64,000 nucleotides of DNA from Pyrenophora tritici-repentis (taxonomy: Eukaryota > Ascomycota > Dothideomycetes > Pleosporales > Pleosporaceae), in contig NC_089391.1 in assembly GCF_003171515.1 (NCBI RefSeq), forward strand, positions 1,116,001-1,180,000, given 5' to 3'. Below, in pieces: positions 1 through 11,103 of the stretch. Each line of letters opens with the position of its first letter. The stretch's first letter is position 1. The notes beneath the pieces are model-generated. The model had not been told where the DNA came from, ran no database searches, and saw only the letters and a list, made by a program, of their open reading frames with translations. The translations under genes and the position numbers were made by a program.

Positions 1-1235
1 GGGGTAAGTGTAAAGCCGAACACCGTCCGCCAGCACCATTAATAGCAACATGCGATAGTCGGCATTATGTGAAGCATTATATAGGGGGACAACAAGACGG
101 AGAAGCTGCCAAGTTGTATCGCGTTCACAGAGTCGTGGTACACACACTTGATAGTTTGGGTGCCCGAATTTGGTGTGCCGGCACTTGGGCCGCAACAACC
201 TTGGAAACCGTTGCTGCAGCTCCCAGCACTAAACATCGCGGCACCGGTAGACGACGCTAAGTTGCAAGGAAGAGACGTCCACTACTAGATGTCAGAATTC
301 TAAGGCAGCCACGGCTGGAAATTGATCCTTCAACCAAGGACTTGCGGCATTTGGGCTCCCTGTTGCTTGCGAAGGTACAACTCATATGGTACATATTGGC
401 ATGTATTCGCACTGCCACTGCATTCCCCAAGGCGGCATTTAGGGTCACCGGAAGGCCCGTTCCACGGCTTGTGACCCCCCTGGTATATGAAGCGGGCAGC
501 GAGGCGAGCAAGCAAGGACGGAACGAAGGACGGCAGACATGGACAGGTGATCGTATTCGGACCGCGTAAAAAAGGACCCTATCCATGTCGTATTATGTCA
601 CAGATGGTAAGAGAATGATGTGCGCTGTTCTGGACTCTTGTCGGTTTATCTTTTCCCCCGGCCGACCTATCGATTATTCATCGAAGCCCGTTTCGCTTCG
701 CCGTTTCGTTTTCTCTGCAGCAGCCATGTAACCCTGTTTCAACTTTCAACTTTCATCGATGATCCCTCTTGGCATAAAATTATCGCATGTGCTTTCGTAG
801 TGCGTACGAGGATTCTCCACGTCGCATCCTAGGGGTTAATCGACCAACACTCAGCCCGGTCCCCAGCTATCTCCTTGTAAGCGACCCATGTCACTCGGGA
901 CAATAACCTGCTAGTAAGCAGGTGAAACATGGCATGGGAAATTGCAAGTTGCACAGCAGAAGGACCTCGTCGGAACTCCAGGTCGAAGTCCAACACCGTT
1001 GCAACCGTCCACTAGTCTTGATTAGTGAATTCAATCCCTGGAAGCAGCGATGTGGACCTCGCATACGTACCGCGTTCTGGACACGTACAACCATTCAATA
1101 GTTTGCTGTGCTGACAGCAGCAGCGTACTTGTCGTATACGGATACCCGTTAGCATCGCATCGCATCGCCATCTCCAATCAGACTCCTAACCCCGAACGTC
1201 AAAGCGCTCGCGAAAGCTGCTCAACAATTAATTCT

Positions 1236-1255
1236 AAGCAAGCAAGCAAGCAAGC
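1236..1255. repeat. (AAGC)5 microsatellite
   Basis: Five perfect tandem copies of AAGC lie in non-coding sequence and are followed by one imperfect copy. Confidence 0.9.
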
Positions 1256-2073
1256 AAAGCGAACGTTGCATGACAGCTCTAACTACTTCACACCTCTGTA
1301 AACTTTATTTCCTTAACAGAAGTTACATGGCGCTGGTCTGTGTAAGGAGATGAGCTGGCAGTTGCATTACTCGAATGCTTGGCTTGGGTGTTATATGTTG
1401 ATCACTTCTTGGGTGAGTTGCCAATATGTCGCAGTGTACTGGCGTTGTCGAATCATAACCTCCCAGATACAGCGTTGTTTGTTTGAGAAGGGGGAGCGGT
1501 GTGTAGGTAACCGTATGTTGGCCTCGCCCATTCAAACTCACAGACTGCTGTCACTCACTCACCCCCCTCTTTGCTCATCATGTCGCATCCACGGTGCCAA
1601 GGCCCAACAAACAAGGACAATGCTGTACAGCCTTGGTTTCGTATTTCGTATCTCACATGCACCTCGAACTTTGCGCATGGTTGACTCTCCGGCTACCTCC
1701 ATCGTGAATGTAGCGGTTGAACCCCGCAGTTGTTCTTTGCGGAGTAGACACCGTACAGTAACTTAGCGTCGGGGCTCGCACGCCCCGTTGTTACTAGTAG
1801 TCATTGCAGTCGACGCAACACTCCGTGAGGCTTGTACAGTAGGTTGACAGCGATCATAGGCCGAAAGCTTTGGAAGAGAAAATGAGCTTGGAATTTCGAT
1901 TGGCAAGTGATCACCGTGCAGCGACGGTGCGATGGGAACCTGTGTTTCTGGGTTTGGAATATTGGTTAGAGGATGGCGCAGATGTTGAGTCGATTGTGAC
2001 TCGGATGTCTGGTTCGACGCGTTCATATGGAGAGTTTTTGTGTACTCTAGTAGCATTAGCAAAACTCAAATAA

Positions 2074-2094
2074 TGTGTGTGTGTGTGTGTGTGT
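2074..2094. repeat. (TG)n microsatellite
   Basis: About ten uninterrupted TG dinucleotides lie in non-coding sequence. This is a likely length-variable locus. Confidence 0.9.
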
Positions 2095-2647
2095 AAAGCA
2101 CGAACACTTATCCACGTGATGCATAAACGACGCGTGTTCCCTCTGCATGGAAAACGACATCTTTTTGCCCATATCATCTACATGGTTGAAATAGTGTAGA
2201 CATAATGCATTGAGGCCGTCATGTTGGTATTTTTGGTATCAAGCGTGCGATATACATATTGTTGTTGACACGACGCTCAATCTCATTGAACATAGTTATG
2301 AAGGAGGAACATCGTGGATAGTGTGAGAATCAGGCGCTGGGAGAATAATGAGGAAATACTGTGCATAAGAGAATCTGAATTGATTAAACGAGGAAAGCAA
2401 ATCATCACGCTTTCCGTTGTCATGCATGCACAACATACTTGTGTAAAGCTCAGTTTCGAACATCGGCAAGATGGAGTACACAATCCATGGGGAGCAAAAA
2501 TCAAATATGCTTTCGTCCATTAAGATGTTGGTATATCTATGCACAGAGTACTACCTTCTACCACGCCATCCATCCATGACCGTAACATTACACCCGCCTC
2601 CTGTCTCACCACCCTCCACCCTCGACATTCCTTCCCCTCAAGCCCGG

Positions 2648-4291
2648 TTAAAAGTTCGAGCAAGCCTTTCCGAACCGCCTATTGTCCAGTGGCTGCGGGA
2701 ATACACCATTGTCGAGCAATTCGAAGAGGTCCCACTCGCCCGCATGTCCCTCTGTCTTGAAGTTCCAGAAGAAATAGCCGCGCGTCTTTGTGTTAAAAGC
2801 ATCGAGTTGTGCTTCAATGTAACGGCGTACGTCGTCCTTCCATTCCTGTGACCATGAAGAAATGGGCCCGCCTTTTCCGGAGCAGGATCCAATGTAGGAA
2901 GAGCCAGCGAATGTGCCTTCCATGCGGGAGCCGGCCTTGAAGCCGTTGAGGTGAGGAGCGCAATCTGTCAGGGCGCCGGACCATTCGCCGACGACTGGAG
3001 ATTCAGGTTAGTATGCGTCATGTATGATACCGCTCATCACTTACCAGTCGGTTTATCGGAACCGTCATAATTGCTGACCTAGAGATACATATTAGCAAGC
3101 GTTACGATAGAATACGGATAAGCGTGCAACCTACAGATTGGCAAACAAGAGCAACGTGTTGGTCAATCGACATGGCGAGTAAACCACTATCGAAGATTTG
3201 GTACTCGTGATGATCGACAACGGCACCATGAGCATTGTTGTCTTGTGGGGTCAAGAACCCGTTGAGCCATTGTGGGTCGTAAAAGCCATCGTGCATCATG
3301 GCAGTCATGTTGCTGATCTTTCTCAGGTTATTAAACGCGTCGCGGTAGAACTGTTTGACCGTCGCCATATCAAGCATCTTCAGATAAGGCTCGTTGAGAA
3401 ATTCGATAGCAACGACGACATCTTGCATCTCAGGCGTGGCATATTTCTTTTCGAGCACCTCAAGTGCGGCAAGCGTATAGCTGACACTGTCGTGGTCGCC
3501 CCAACCTGGCGCAGCTTGTTTATGGCCGCTGTGGTCGAAGCCGTTTTGGGACTTGGGTGCGCCATGGAGATCGATGACGACCTTGAGGCCGGTTTTTCTG
3601 GCCCAATCGATTGCACGGTCAAGGTAGGGAGCGGCTCCTTGGGTGTAAGGACCCCATGCATCCACAAAGCTATCAAGATACGCTGTCAGCGATGTCACGC
3701 AGAGTAAGTACGAGAAACTTACGTCCAGTATCCGACAGGGATTCGCACAACGTTGAAACCAGCGCCTTTGATCTTCTTAAAGTCATCGATGGAGACGAAG
3801 CTTTCCCAATGGGGTTTCAGCGCATCAGCACACTTGCTCTGCCCCACCTTCTCGCAAACCGTCCACTCATCGTGAACAGGCTTTTCGTCTGAACTGTATT
3901 TCTCGAAGATCGAAGGTGTAATGAACCTGCAATCATTAGAGGATGCAAGCAGAGGACAGTGGTCATGCTTACGGTTCAAGGACCAACCAGCCACCGATGT
4001 TTACGCCGCGGACCTTATCGACGCCCCAGTCAAAGGTGACACTTTGAGTCTTGACGGAGGTATCGGCTCCTTGCTTGACAGTACCAGCGCTTCCTTGGTT
4101 GGTATTGGCAGTGCTTCCATGACTGACAGGCTCAACGCTCTGTTGTTTGACAGAGCTATTGTTTTGTAGCTTAGCACGACTGAATCCTTCATCAGTATTG
4201 ACAACAGCCAGTCAGATACACATACATACCAAGCAGGCGCGGCATGCACAAGGGAAGCTGCCGCAACCAAGACCGCAATGAAGTGTCGCAT
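2648..4291 (-). CDS. Secreted exo-beta-1,3-glucanase, GH5 family
   Basis: This enzyme should release glucose from the ends of beta-1,3-glucan outside the cell, in wall remodelling or glucan breakdown. Six exons join in frame: 4291-4230, 4179-3973, 3926-3723, 3669-3135, 3078-3045 and 2994-2648, giving 462 residues. The start is followed by a clear signal peptide (MRHFIAVLVAAASLVHAAPA). A Ser/Gln/Thr-rich linker then leads to VRGVNIGGWLVLEP, the usual opening of fungal GH5 exoglucanases. IDLHGAP and the acid/base glutamate in EFLNEPY follow. VVGEWSGALTDCA carries the nucleophile glutamate, and the protein ends with GYFFWNFKTE. These match EXG1-type enzymes in order and length. Introns are 46 to 56 bases. 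A TATATAAT-like box lies about 115 bases upstream of the start. Family is certain, exact substrate is inferred. Confidence 0.93.
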
Positions 4292-5356
4292 ACTGAAATG
4301 AGTGTAATAGAGACAGTCACAGGTGTCTATATTTTGAAGTTGATAAAAACGAGACCGCAAAGGGCGGGGCAAGGAGTGTATGTAGTTGGTTGGTTGTTGT
4401 ATTATATAAAATGAGTGGAAGTCGCGTTACGCTAGTACAGAAGCAGGAAGTAACGAGTGTGTGTGTTACCTAGTCCTACACACAGTGGGCAGTCGCGCAA
4501 AGGTGACAAAAATTATAAAATGGAAATGACGGTTGAAATCAAGTGGAAATCTGCACGCATTTATTGAAATAAACATTGTTACGTATGGTGATGGACGGAG
4601 AAGGAAGAGCGTACGATGCGCCTTGCGCCTCTCGTTTCCATTACGGTACATCATGTCCCCTTTATTCGGTGACATTTCTCATGGGAACCCATGGGTCCAC
4701 AAAGCCAATGGTGGAAGTGGTGGCAGTTCGTGAGTAAGCTCGTATTCTCAAACCCTTACTCTTCATGCGTTCACGTGCGCTCCGTACGAGAATACCCGAC
4801 ATGTTGCACTCTCGTACTCCAACTTTGGTGGAGTGACATACCGGAGACGAGCCTGTCGTTTGTGTGATACCCCTTTAAATTTTGGTGTACGTTAGTTTTT
4901 GATATGTGGTACCCTTCTGAAGGACGACATTGCCGTTGCCGAGTCACCTCGGCAGTTTGTAGTTGGATTCTCCAAGTACAACCAGATTTACGTAACCACA
5001 CGGCGATGATATTTCGATTGGCGGGTATTGTTGAGGAGCGCTGTACCGAGGAAGAGGAAGGGTGGCTGATATGGAAGAGCTGATGAAGCAATAACACGCC
5101 GCGCTAAGCTTCCAGACTAACAACAACATTTTCGCTCCTTCGTTATTGCAATGCTGATGCCGCATGGAGCTTGGGCTGCATCGCCGTATGTCGTACTTTT
5201 GTCCCAAAGTGCTGTTCCATAATCACTCAACTCGTGGGGGTGCTGGCTTGTCACATCCCAAAATACATTTGACACGCGGTTCTGATGTAGCACCCAGAGC
5301 CCTGTTCTGGATAAGTCAACACACCCAGCAACACTGACATCTAGTCCCTAGTGTCA
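4292..5356. promoter_or_regulatory. Glucanase promoter and Alg13 3' flank
   Basis: This gap of about 1.1 kb separates the start of the glucanase gene from the end of Alg13, both on the minus strand. On the minus strand 4410-4401 reads TTTATATAAT, a TATA-like element about 110-120 bases before the glucanase start codon. One chance-looking frame at 4944-5207 is discussed among the rejected items. Confidence 0.5.
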
Positions 5357-6065
5357 TCAGTCCATGAAGCCGGTTGTTTCGTCCATGATGGCCTCAAAGC
5401 TTTTGGTCTCACGATGCTTTCCACTTGTGATGGGCGGGAACTGTGACATTCTGATTCGGAACTCGTCCGATTTCTTGATTGCTGGCGCAAGATCACTGTG
5501 AGATTGTTAACGAAAGTAGGATATAGTGTCGCCAGAAGGAACTACATACGTAACATCACCACGGATCAGATAGTTGTTTCGTTCCATTGCTACAGCAAGC
5601 TCTTCTTGGTGGTTGTCGAGTAGTGCAGTGTTGGGAACTACTATGAGTGGTATTTGGTAGCGGAGAGCCTCGAGGATAGAACCAGATCCTGACTATGTTA
5701 GCCAATAATTTGCCGTGCAAATGTATGACACTCATACCCGCATGTGATATCACCACTCCTTTCGACCTTTGGACAAGTTGCAACTGTGCTTGTAGACCGT
5801 CTGGGTTGAAGTCGATACCATCTATGATCAGATGCCGCTTATTCTCGTCATTGTTGACATATGAGCGAGCAGTGCTCACACGCTTATCGTAAACGTCCTT
5901 GGCGGATCCATATTGGATTAGGAGATGTGTGAAGCCTCCTTCTTGCAGGGCACTCAGACAAGAGGGTCTTAGGACTGATTCGATAAGGGCGGTAAATGGT
6001 GCTGTGGCTCCCGTAGTAACAAAGCAGAGCTTCGAGTCAGACGTCCATTTCCACGATTCCGCCAT
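5357..6065 (-). CDS. ALG13: UDP-GlcNAc transferase catalytic subunit Alg13
   Basis: Alg13 pairs with the membrane protein Alg14 on the cytosolic face of the ER. Together they add the second GlcNAc to the dolichol-linked precursor of N-glycans. Three exons join in frame: 6065-5738, 5688-5550 and 5495-5357, giving 201 residues, the usual size of fungal Alg13. The protein opens with a strand and loop, FVTTGATAPFTALIE. Further on, VVISHAGSGSILEALRY is the nucleotide-sugar binding loop of the GT28-type fold, formed exactly across the first intron. IVVPNTALLDNHQEELA follows, close to the family signature. The introns are 49 and 54 bases. The gene is divergent from mS35, with about 220-245 bases between the two starts, so they probably share a promoter. 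Confidence 0.95.
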
Positions 6066-6310
6066 TATACGACAAGATTCTTATCAGATTATTATTGAGA
6101 TATGTGCAAAAGTAAAGTCAAACGAGCGGTGCTTCCAAAAAGTGGCTTACAAGTGTCGTCCAATGTCTTCCAAGATGATGGCGATGAGAGCGGAGGTCGG
6201 GCGGTCTTCCCTTCAATTGGCCCGGTGCGCGGTCGCACTTTGCTCCCCAGCGCCAAGCACGGCTGCATGGAAAAGTCGACGACAACATGTACCCGCCAAT
6301 GCGCACATCA

Positions 6311-7553
6311 ATGGCGTCAATAACACGAAGACTGCTCTTGCAGTCACGGCAATGCCCACCAAGGATACGAGCTCGCGCACCATCAAGACACAGCACCCCC
6401 GCACAATGGCAGCAGCGCCCACTCTCGACAACACCCGGACGATGCGCAAATGAGCCAACGAAAGAGGGCTCCGCAACCGCAGCAGATGCCCGGGCACCGA
6501 CTCAAACCCTTGATGAGCTAGCTCCGCAATTATCCTACTCCAACACCACGGAAGAGGTTCCCTTCAACAAGATGACAGAAGAGGAGCGTCATGAAGCCAT
6601 GCTTAGCAACCTGCGCGCCTCACTGGCCGAAATCGACCCCTCAGTCGTTGCCGACGCCCAGCGCAAAGGAAAAGCCGGACTCCCACAGACAGAGAACTTT
6701 GGCCTAGAAACCGACGAGGACTTTGACATTGAGGAAGACGACAGGAGGAAGATCCAAGCTGGTTTCTGGGCCGAAGGCGAGGAGGAAATGGGACCAGATG
6801 AGGATTACTACGGCGACGACTTGACGAGTCACGGTCACGGTGAATTGGAGCAGCACAGAGAGTTGAGGGAATATGCGAGGTTGATTGCGTGGGAATTGCC
6901 GCTTTTGAGCCGTACGTTGAACACAAAGATGATATATACCATCATGTGTTGTATATACTAACAAAAACGCCGCAGACCTCGCCCGCCCGTTTGAACCCCC
7001 TACAGCAGCAACACCCTACCGGTTCCGCTACACGTCATACCTGGGCGAATCACACCCCGCCACCAACAAAGTCGTCGTGGAATTCTCGCCTCAAGACCTC
7101 TCGCAATCCGACCAGCTAACGCCCACGCAAATCAACAAGATGATCAAGCTCGCCGGGCCCCGCTACAACCCCACAACCCGCATCGTCAAGATGTCGTGTG
7201 AGAAATTCGATACCCAAGCTCGCAACAAACGCTTCCTGGCAGACACAATCGCCGGCCTGATTGAAGCTGCCAAAGACGCCACTGACACGTTTGAAGACGT
7301 GCCGTTTGACTTTCGCCATCACACGCCTAAGAAGAGGACCGAGTTTCCCAAGGAGTGGGTTTTGAGCAAGGAAAGGAAAATGTATCTCGAGGAGAAGCGC
7401 AAGCAGACGGAGTATCTGGAGGATCAGCGACAGGGCAATGGTATGTTGGTCGATGGCAAGAGGGTGCTGGATGCGAGTTTGCCGTTTATGAATGAGAGCC
7501 AGCAGCCGCAGACGGTCATGGCGGGAGGGGCGAGGGGGAAGCCGTTGAGGTAG
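6311..7553 (+). CDS. RSM24: Mitochondrial small ribosomal subunit protein mS35 (Rsm24-like)
   Basis: This is a mitochondrion-specific protein of the small ribosomal subunit (MRP-S28/Rsm24 family). Two exons, 6311-6911 and 6976-7553, give 392 residues. I chose the ATG at 6311 because MASITRRLLLQSRQ with the following Arg/Ser-rich stretch up to RPLSTTPGR looks like a mitochondrial presequence. An in-frame ATG at 6287 would add eight residues. The middle carries an acidic segment (ETDEDFDIEEDDRRK). After the intron come RPFEPPTAATPYRFRYTSYLGE, VVVEFSPQDL and LAGPRYNPTTRIVKMSCEKF. The last is the conserved core of the family. The C terminus is charged and helical. The 64-base intron has a CTAAC branch point near its end. 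Confidence 0.88.
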
Positions 7554-7978
7554 TTGTGTTGGAAGCGTTGATGTACAGATTATCTGTATGATTATATATG
7601 AAATGCAAATCTTGAGAAATGGCAGATGCATGTGCAAATACACACATCTGTACTGATGTCAATCTAAGGCTAAGAGAATAACACGGTTGAAACATATGCT
7701 CATCTAGTAGTGTGTTCAGGGCTTTGATTATAGCCAAACTGCCCGTTCATCCCACCCCCCTTGTTTCATCTCCAAATGCCTAATAATACATAGTAGTAGC
7801 CCAAGGGTATATCTAACCCGATGCCGTGCGCCCACGCGCACTCCCAAACGCCATTTTACGTCCGAGGATAGCTTGTTTGTAAACAGAAGAAAACATGATT
7901 TGACAAGGAAAAACTCTTGCTTCCACTTTGGGTGAGTGGGTTTGCAAGTGATGGAGTAGTGTAGATGAAGCCCGTTCC
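7554..7978. other. Convergent 3' ends of mS35 and Iec3
   Basis: This is 425 bases between two gene ends that face each other. It is presumably made of 3' untranslated sequence. I see nothing else in it. Confidence 0.6.
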
Positions 7979-9142
7979 TCAACTAGCCTGCACGGTGCTT
8001 GGACGATTCTTCTTCCTGCTGCCCTTGGCCGTGGGTGTGTCGCCCTCTTCGCGCTTGCGCTTTGTGGGTCGAGAACTTCCGCCTTTGGGTCGGTAGGCTG
8101 TGTCGTCGTCGCCACCACCCGTCTTCCGCCGTCCTTTGCCCGTCTCATGAGCAGCCGAGTCATCGTCGTCGTGGTCGCGTGGGGCGGGCGTGCCACCTCC
8201 AACGGCAGACTCGCGCTTGGCCTTGTTCGCATTTGCCTTGCTCGTCTTGGGTGCGGCCGACTTGTCCGAGATGTTTTCGTGGTGTGCCGTGTCCTTGTCC
8301 TGTAGGAAGACTTGTGGCTGGTGCTTACGCAGCCAGTTGTAGACGCTGTCGGGGTTGCGCACAGTGAGGTCCTTTTCGCTGAGGGGCGGTTGGGCAGAGG
8401 CGAGGCGGACAGGGCGGCCTTGTTGGAGAGACTGGTCGAAGCCGGGCTGATCGAGCATCTGGTCCATGGCTAGGAGATACTCTTCCTCGTGCGTGGGCGA
8501 CATGTAACCCGGCGCATGCTCGCTCAGGTCCAGGCCTGGAATGGGGCGGTCGGGCAGGTCGGCGCGCGTCGTGTGCGGCACCTTTGCTTCGAGACTGGCA
8601 AGGGACTTGAGCGTCTGCTGTATGGCCTGCGAGCTGTGGAGTTGGTCCGCCCGTATCGTGTACTCGTCGGCTGTGATCCTTCCGCTCGCAACGTCATCCC
8701 TCAGCGCCTGGAGCTGCTGCTTGATCAGGTCCGGGTCAGGTACTGGCTCCAGAGATGGCACAGCTGTATCAGCAGCAGACAGCTGGCGCAGGTCATAACG
8801 CAGACGGAGGTTGACGCGTGACTGCTCGTTGAGCTCCAGCAAAATGTCAAGTAGCTGGTCGTTGTTCTCCTGCAGGCGGCGTGCAGTGCCCATGGCCTTC
8901 CACTCCTGCTTGATGAGGTTGTCGCTATCGGTCATGGCCTCGTCGAACTTGATGCGCATCTTGCGGTACTTGCGTCTTTTGTGCATATTAGCTGGCTGTC
9001 GTCATTTCGAGGCCGGCGCGTCCTACCTCCACGACCGCTTGACGGGCTTCTGTGCCGCATCGCCAACGGCATCTTGATGCGCAATGAGTGCAGCCTCATG
9101 CGCTGGCGTGTCCATTGGGGGCGGCACTTCCGAGGCCATCAT
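7979..9142 (-). CDS. IEC3: Ino80 chromatin-remodelling complex subunit Iec3
   Basis: Iec3 is a fungal accessory subunit of the Ino80 nucleosome-sliding complex and acts in the nucleus. Two exons, 9142-9027 and 8975-7979, give 370 residues. The start has two consecutive ATG codons (9142 and 9139). The splice across a 51-base intron restores KPVKRSWRRKYRKMRIKFDEAM, the conserved opening of the Iec3 domain. The open frame alone would wrongly begin at an ATG at 8986 inside the intron. The domain continues through a helical region (TARRLQENNDQLLDILLELNEQ). It is followed by a disordered, Lys/Arg- and Asp-rich C-terminal tail with nuclear-localisation-like runs (TKRKREEGD, SRKKNRPS). Divergent from the Orm gene. 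Confidence 0.85.
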
Positions 9143-9771
9143 GTTCCGGGTGCGGTGTAATGCTGTGATGATGAGGGCCGGCTTGGTGTCTTGGGAGGTT
9201 TGGTGTTGAGCGCTCTAGAGTTGCATGATGGCTGGTGTCCTGTGCACGGCCTCGGTGATTGTGAGGAACACGGTCTTTGGAGGCATCATGTGGACCTGCC
9301 ACGCTTCCGTCTTCACGCCTGGCCTGTGTGGATTCCAGATCCCCTTCCTCCTTTATACATGACCAGACGCGTTTCCACTGCCAACCAGCCCATTGACAAG
9401 CCAAACATCACTACGTCGTAATCTTGCACTGCTCTCCTGTCCGCCAATCACTCAAACAACCCCCAAGCTCGGACACGGCGGAAAAGCGCAGCGTAGACTG
9501 TAAGACCCTGAAGGCCCACCGATCCGCCTTGCTGCTTCTGGACCTGCTGCTGGACCTCACTGACAGCCATTGTTGGTGATAGCTGGTGACGACAACGTAT
9601 ATTCCATATTCCATAACCCATTCATACCAGCGCCTCTCCGCATCTCCGCCCTCCCAAACGCCCATCAATACCGCCAAACTGTCACCCATACTCCTCAACC
9701 GCACCTCCGGCCTGAGTTTTGCAGGCGACCCGCGGGCCCGCCCATCAGACTCGCCCTCATCGTACGCCAAA
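9143..9771. promoter_or_regulatory. Bidirectional promoter, Iec3 / Orm
   Basis: This 629-base stretch lies between two divergent starts. CCAAT at 9444-9448, reading GCCAATCA, is a candidate site for the fungal CCAAT-binding (HAP) complex. It is a common motif, so its use here is a guess. Confidence 0.45.
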
Positions 9772-10419
9772 ATGTCGCTGGATCCCGCAAAGGACGCGCG
9801 GAGGCGACGTAGCAGTAGTCTTGTCTACAAGGAGCCTCCCGAGTCGCTGGAGCAGCTGAGCGACCAGTCGGCCCTGCCCAACTTGAATGCAGAATGGGTC
9901 AACGCAAAGGGTGAGCTCGCCAGACATGCAATCATCATACTGAGTATGCTAACAAACACAGGTGCCTGGGCTATCCACTTTGTCCTTATCTTCTTCGGCA
10001 AGATCTTATTCGATATCATCCCCGGCATGTCGCAAGAAGCATCATGGACCCTAGTCAACCTCTCGTACGTGGCCGGATCATACCTCATGTTCCATTATGT
10101 TCGCGGTGTGCCCTTTGACTTCAACTCGGGCGCCTACGACAACCTCAACATGTGGGAGCAGATTGACAACGGGGACCAATACACTCCGGCGAAGAAGTTT
10201 CTTCTCACCGTGCCAATTGTGTTGTTCCTTGTTAGTACGCATTACACCAATTACCATCTGACGTATTTTCTTATCAACGTCGTTGCAACGATAGCAGTAG
10301 TCATTCCCAAGCTACCTTCGGTGAGCATCCCCACTCCATCCACACAGTATCTCTCTAACTCTCTCCAGTTTCACAGGATACGATTCGCCTTCTTCAACAA
10401 CCCCCCGGATGACATATAG
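9772..10419 (+). CDS. ORM1: Orm1/Orm2 (ORMDL) sphingolipid synthesis regulator
   Basis: ORMDL proteins sit in the ER membrane and restrain serine palmitoyltransferase, the first step of sphingolipid synthesis. Three exons, 9772-9910, 9962-10320 and 10369-10419, give 182 residues. The N terminus has RRRRSSSLVY, a basic-Ser cluster resembling the Ypk-type kinase sites that relieve inhibition in yeast Orm proteins. The conserved core follows: NAEWVNAKGAWAIHF, then GVPFDFNSGAYDNLNMWEQ, ending in FLINVVATIAVVIPKLP. There are four hydrophobic segments. Both introns (51 and 48 bases) are multiples of three with no in-frame stop, so an unspliced frame stays open. The conserved joins AKG/AWAIH and KLPS/FHRIRF show that they are real introns. 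Confidence 0.95.
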   Translation: MSLDPAKDARRRRSSSLVYKEPPESLEQLSDQSALPNLNAEWVNAKGELARHAIIILSMLTNTGAWAIHFVLIFFGKILFDIIPGMSQEASWTLVNLSYVAGSYLMFHYVRGVPFDFNSGAYDNLNMWEQIDNGDQYTPAKKFLLTVPIVLFLVSTHYTNYHLTYFLINVVATIAVVIPKLPSVSIPTPSTQYLSNSLQFHRIRFAFFNNPPDDI

Positions 10420-11103
10420 TCGACGACTTTCCTAATTGCATCGCTTGGCTTGGCTGTAATTTTGCATGTATTTTTAATCCCAGTAGCCCTGGGTCCTGGA
10501 CAAATTGAGTAGCATTACCGCGTGGGAGCGGCGTTTGGGTCACATCGGTATGCGAGGGGGGGCGCTCTGTTGATACAAAAGTAGCAATTGATTACTTGGC
10601 GTCTTCACGTGAAGATTGTGGCTGAGATAGCTGCAAGCCTCATCCAGCTCTAGAATCTACTGTCCTGCACTCATGTTAACAACACCACTGTCTGCACCGA
10701 ATGAATTTGGTTATCTGGTGATAGGCTCTCGATCTGCATTCGGATAGTGCCGTCTAGGCGCGATCTGTGCAATCCGCAATGCTTCTTTGGGCGAACCTCG
10801 TCATCGCCATGCCGGATTATCCATGCACATGGACTCCTACCTATGCATTGCATCCATCGCGCCTTTTTTCCTTGTTCTCTTGCTGCACCCCGCAAATCAA
10901 CACCATGTTCGTCGCCTGAACTGCCCTTCAAACAAATAGTTTCTGTCTCACAGCGTGCCAGTCGCTTTTCGTCTTTGCATCTGCCATTGTCCCAGGTGAC
11001 GTCACTGGTTGGAGCGTCTACCCAAGCATCCAAGCTTCGCAGAGTCTTCCCAACCTCAAAGTTTCAGCAGACGCGCTCTTTTACAGCAATCAAAGGAAAC
11101 ATC
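10420..11103. promoter_or_regulatory. Orm 3' flank and antiporter promoter
   Basis: This 684-base gap lies between genes that both run on the plus strand. An open frame starting at 10747 continues in frame into the antiporter start. Its sequence is not conserved-looking, so I treat it as leader sequence. Confidence 0.45.

Larger units (their letters stand above)
1..2647. other. Gene-free stretch at window start
   Basis: I see no supportable gene here. The open frames are short, overlap one another on both strands, and join into nothing recognisable across plausible splice sites. Two simple repeats are present and listed separately. The right end is the 3' flank of the glucanase gene, which runs on the minus strand. 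Confidence 0.6.

Noticed and set aside
4944..5207. Minus-strand frame with a signal-like internal stretch (MLLLVWKLSAACYCFISSSISA), possible small secreted protein.
   Set aside because: It is short, overlaps another frame, and has no cysteine pattern or supporting context. A hydrophobic stretch of this size is common by chance.
10747..11103. In-frame extension upstream of the Na+/H+ antiporter start.
   Set aside because: The sequence is not membrane-like or conserved-looking, and the ATG at 11104 begins exactly as family members do.
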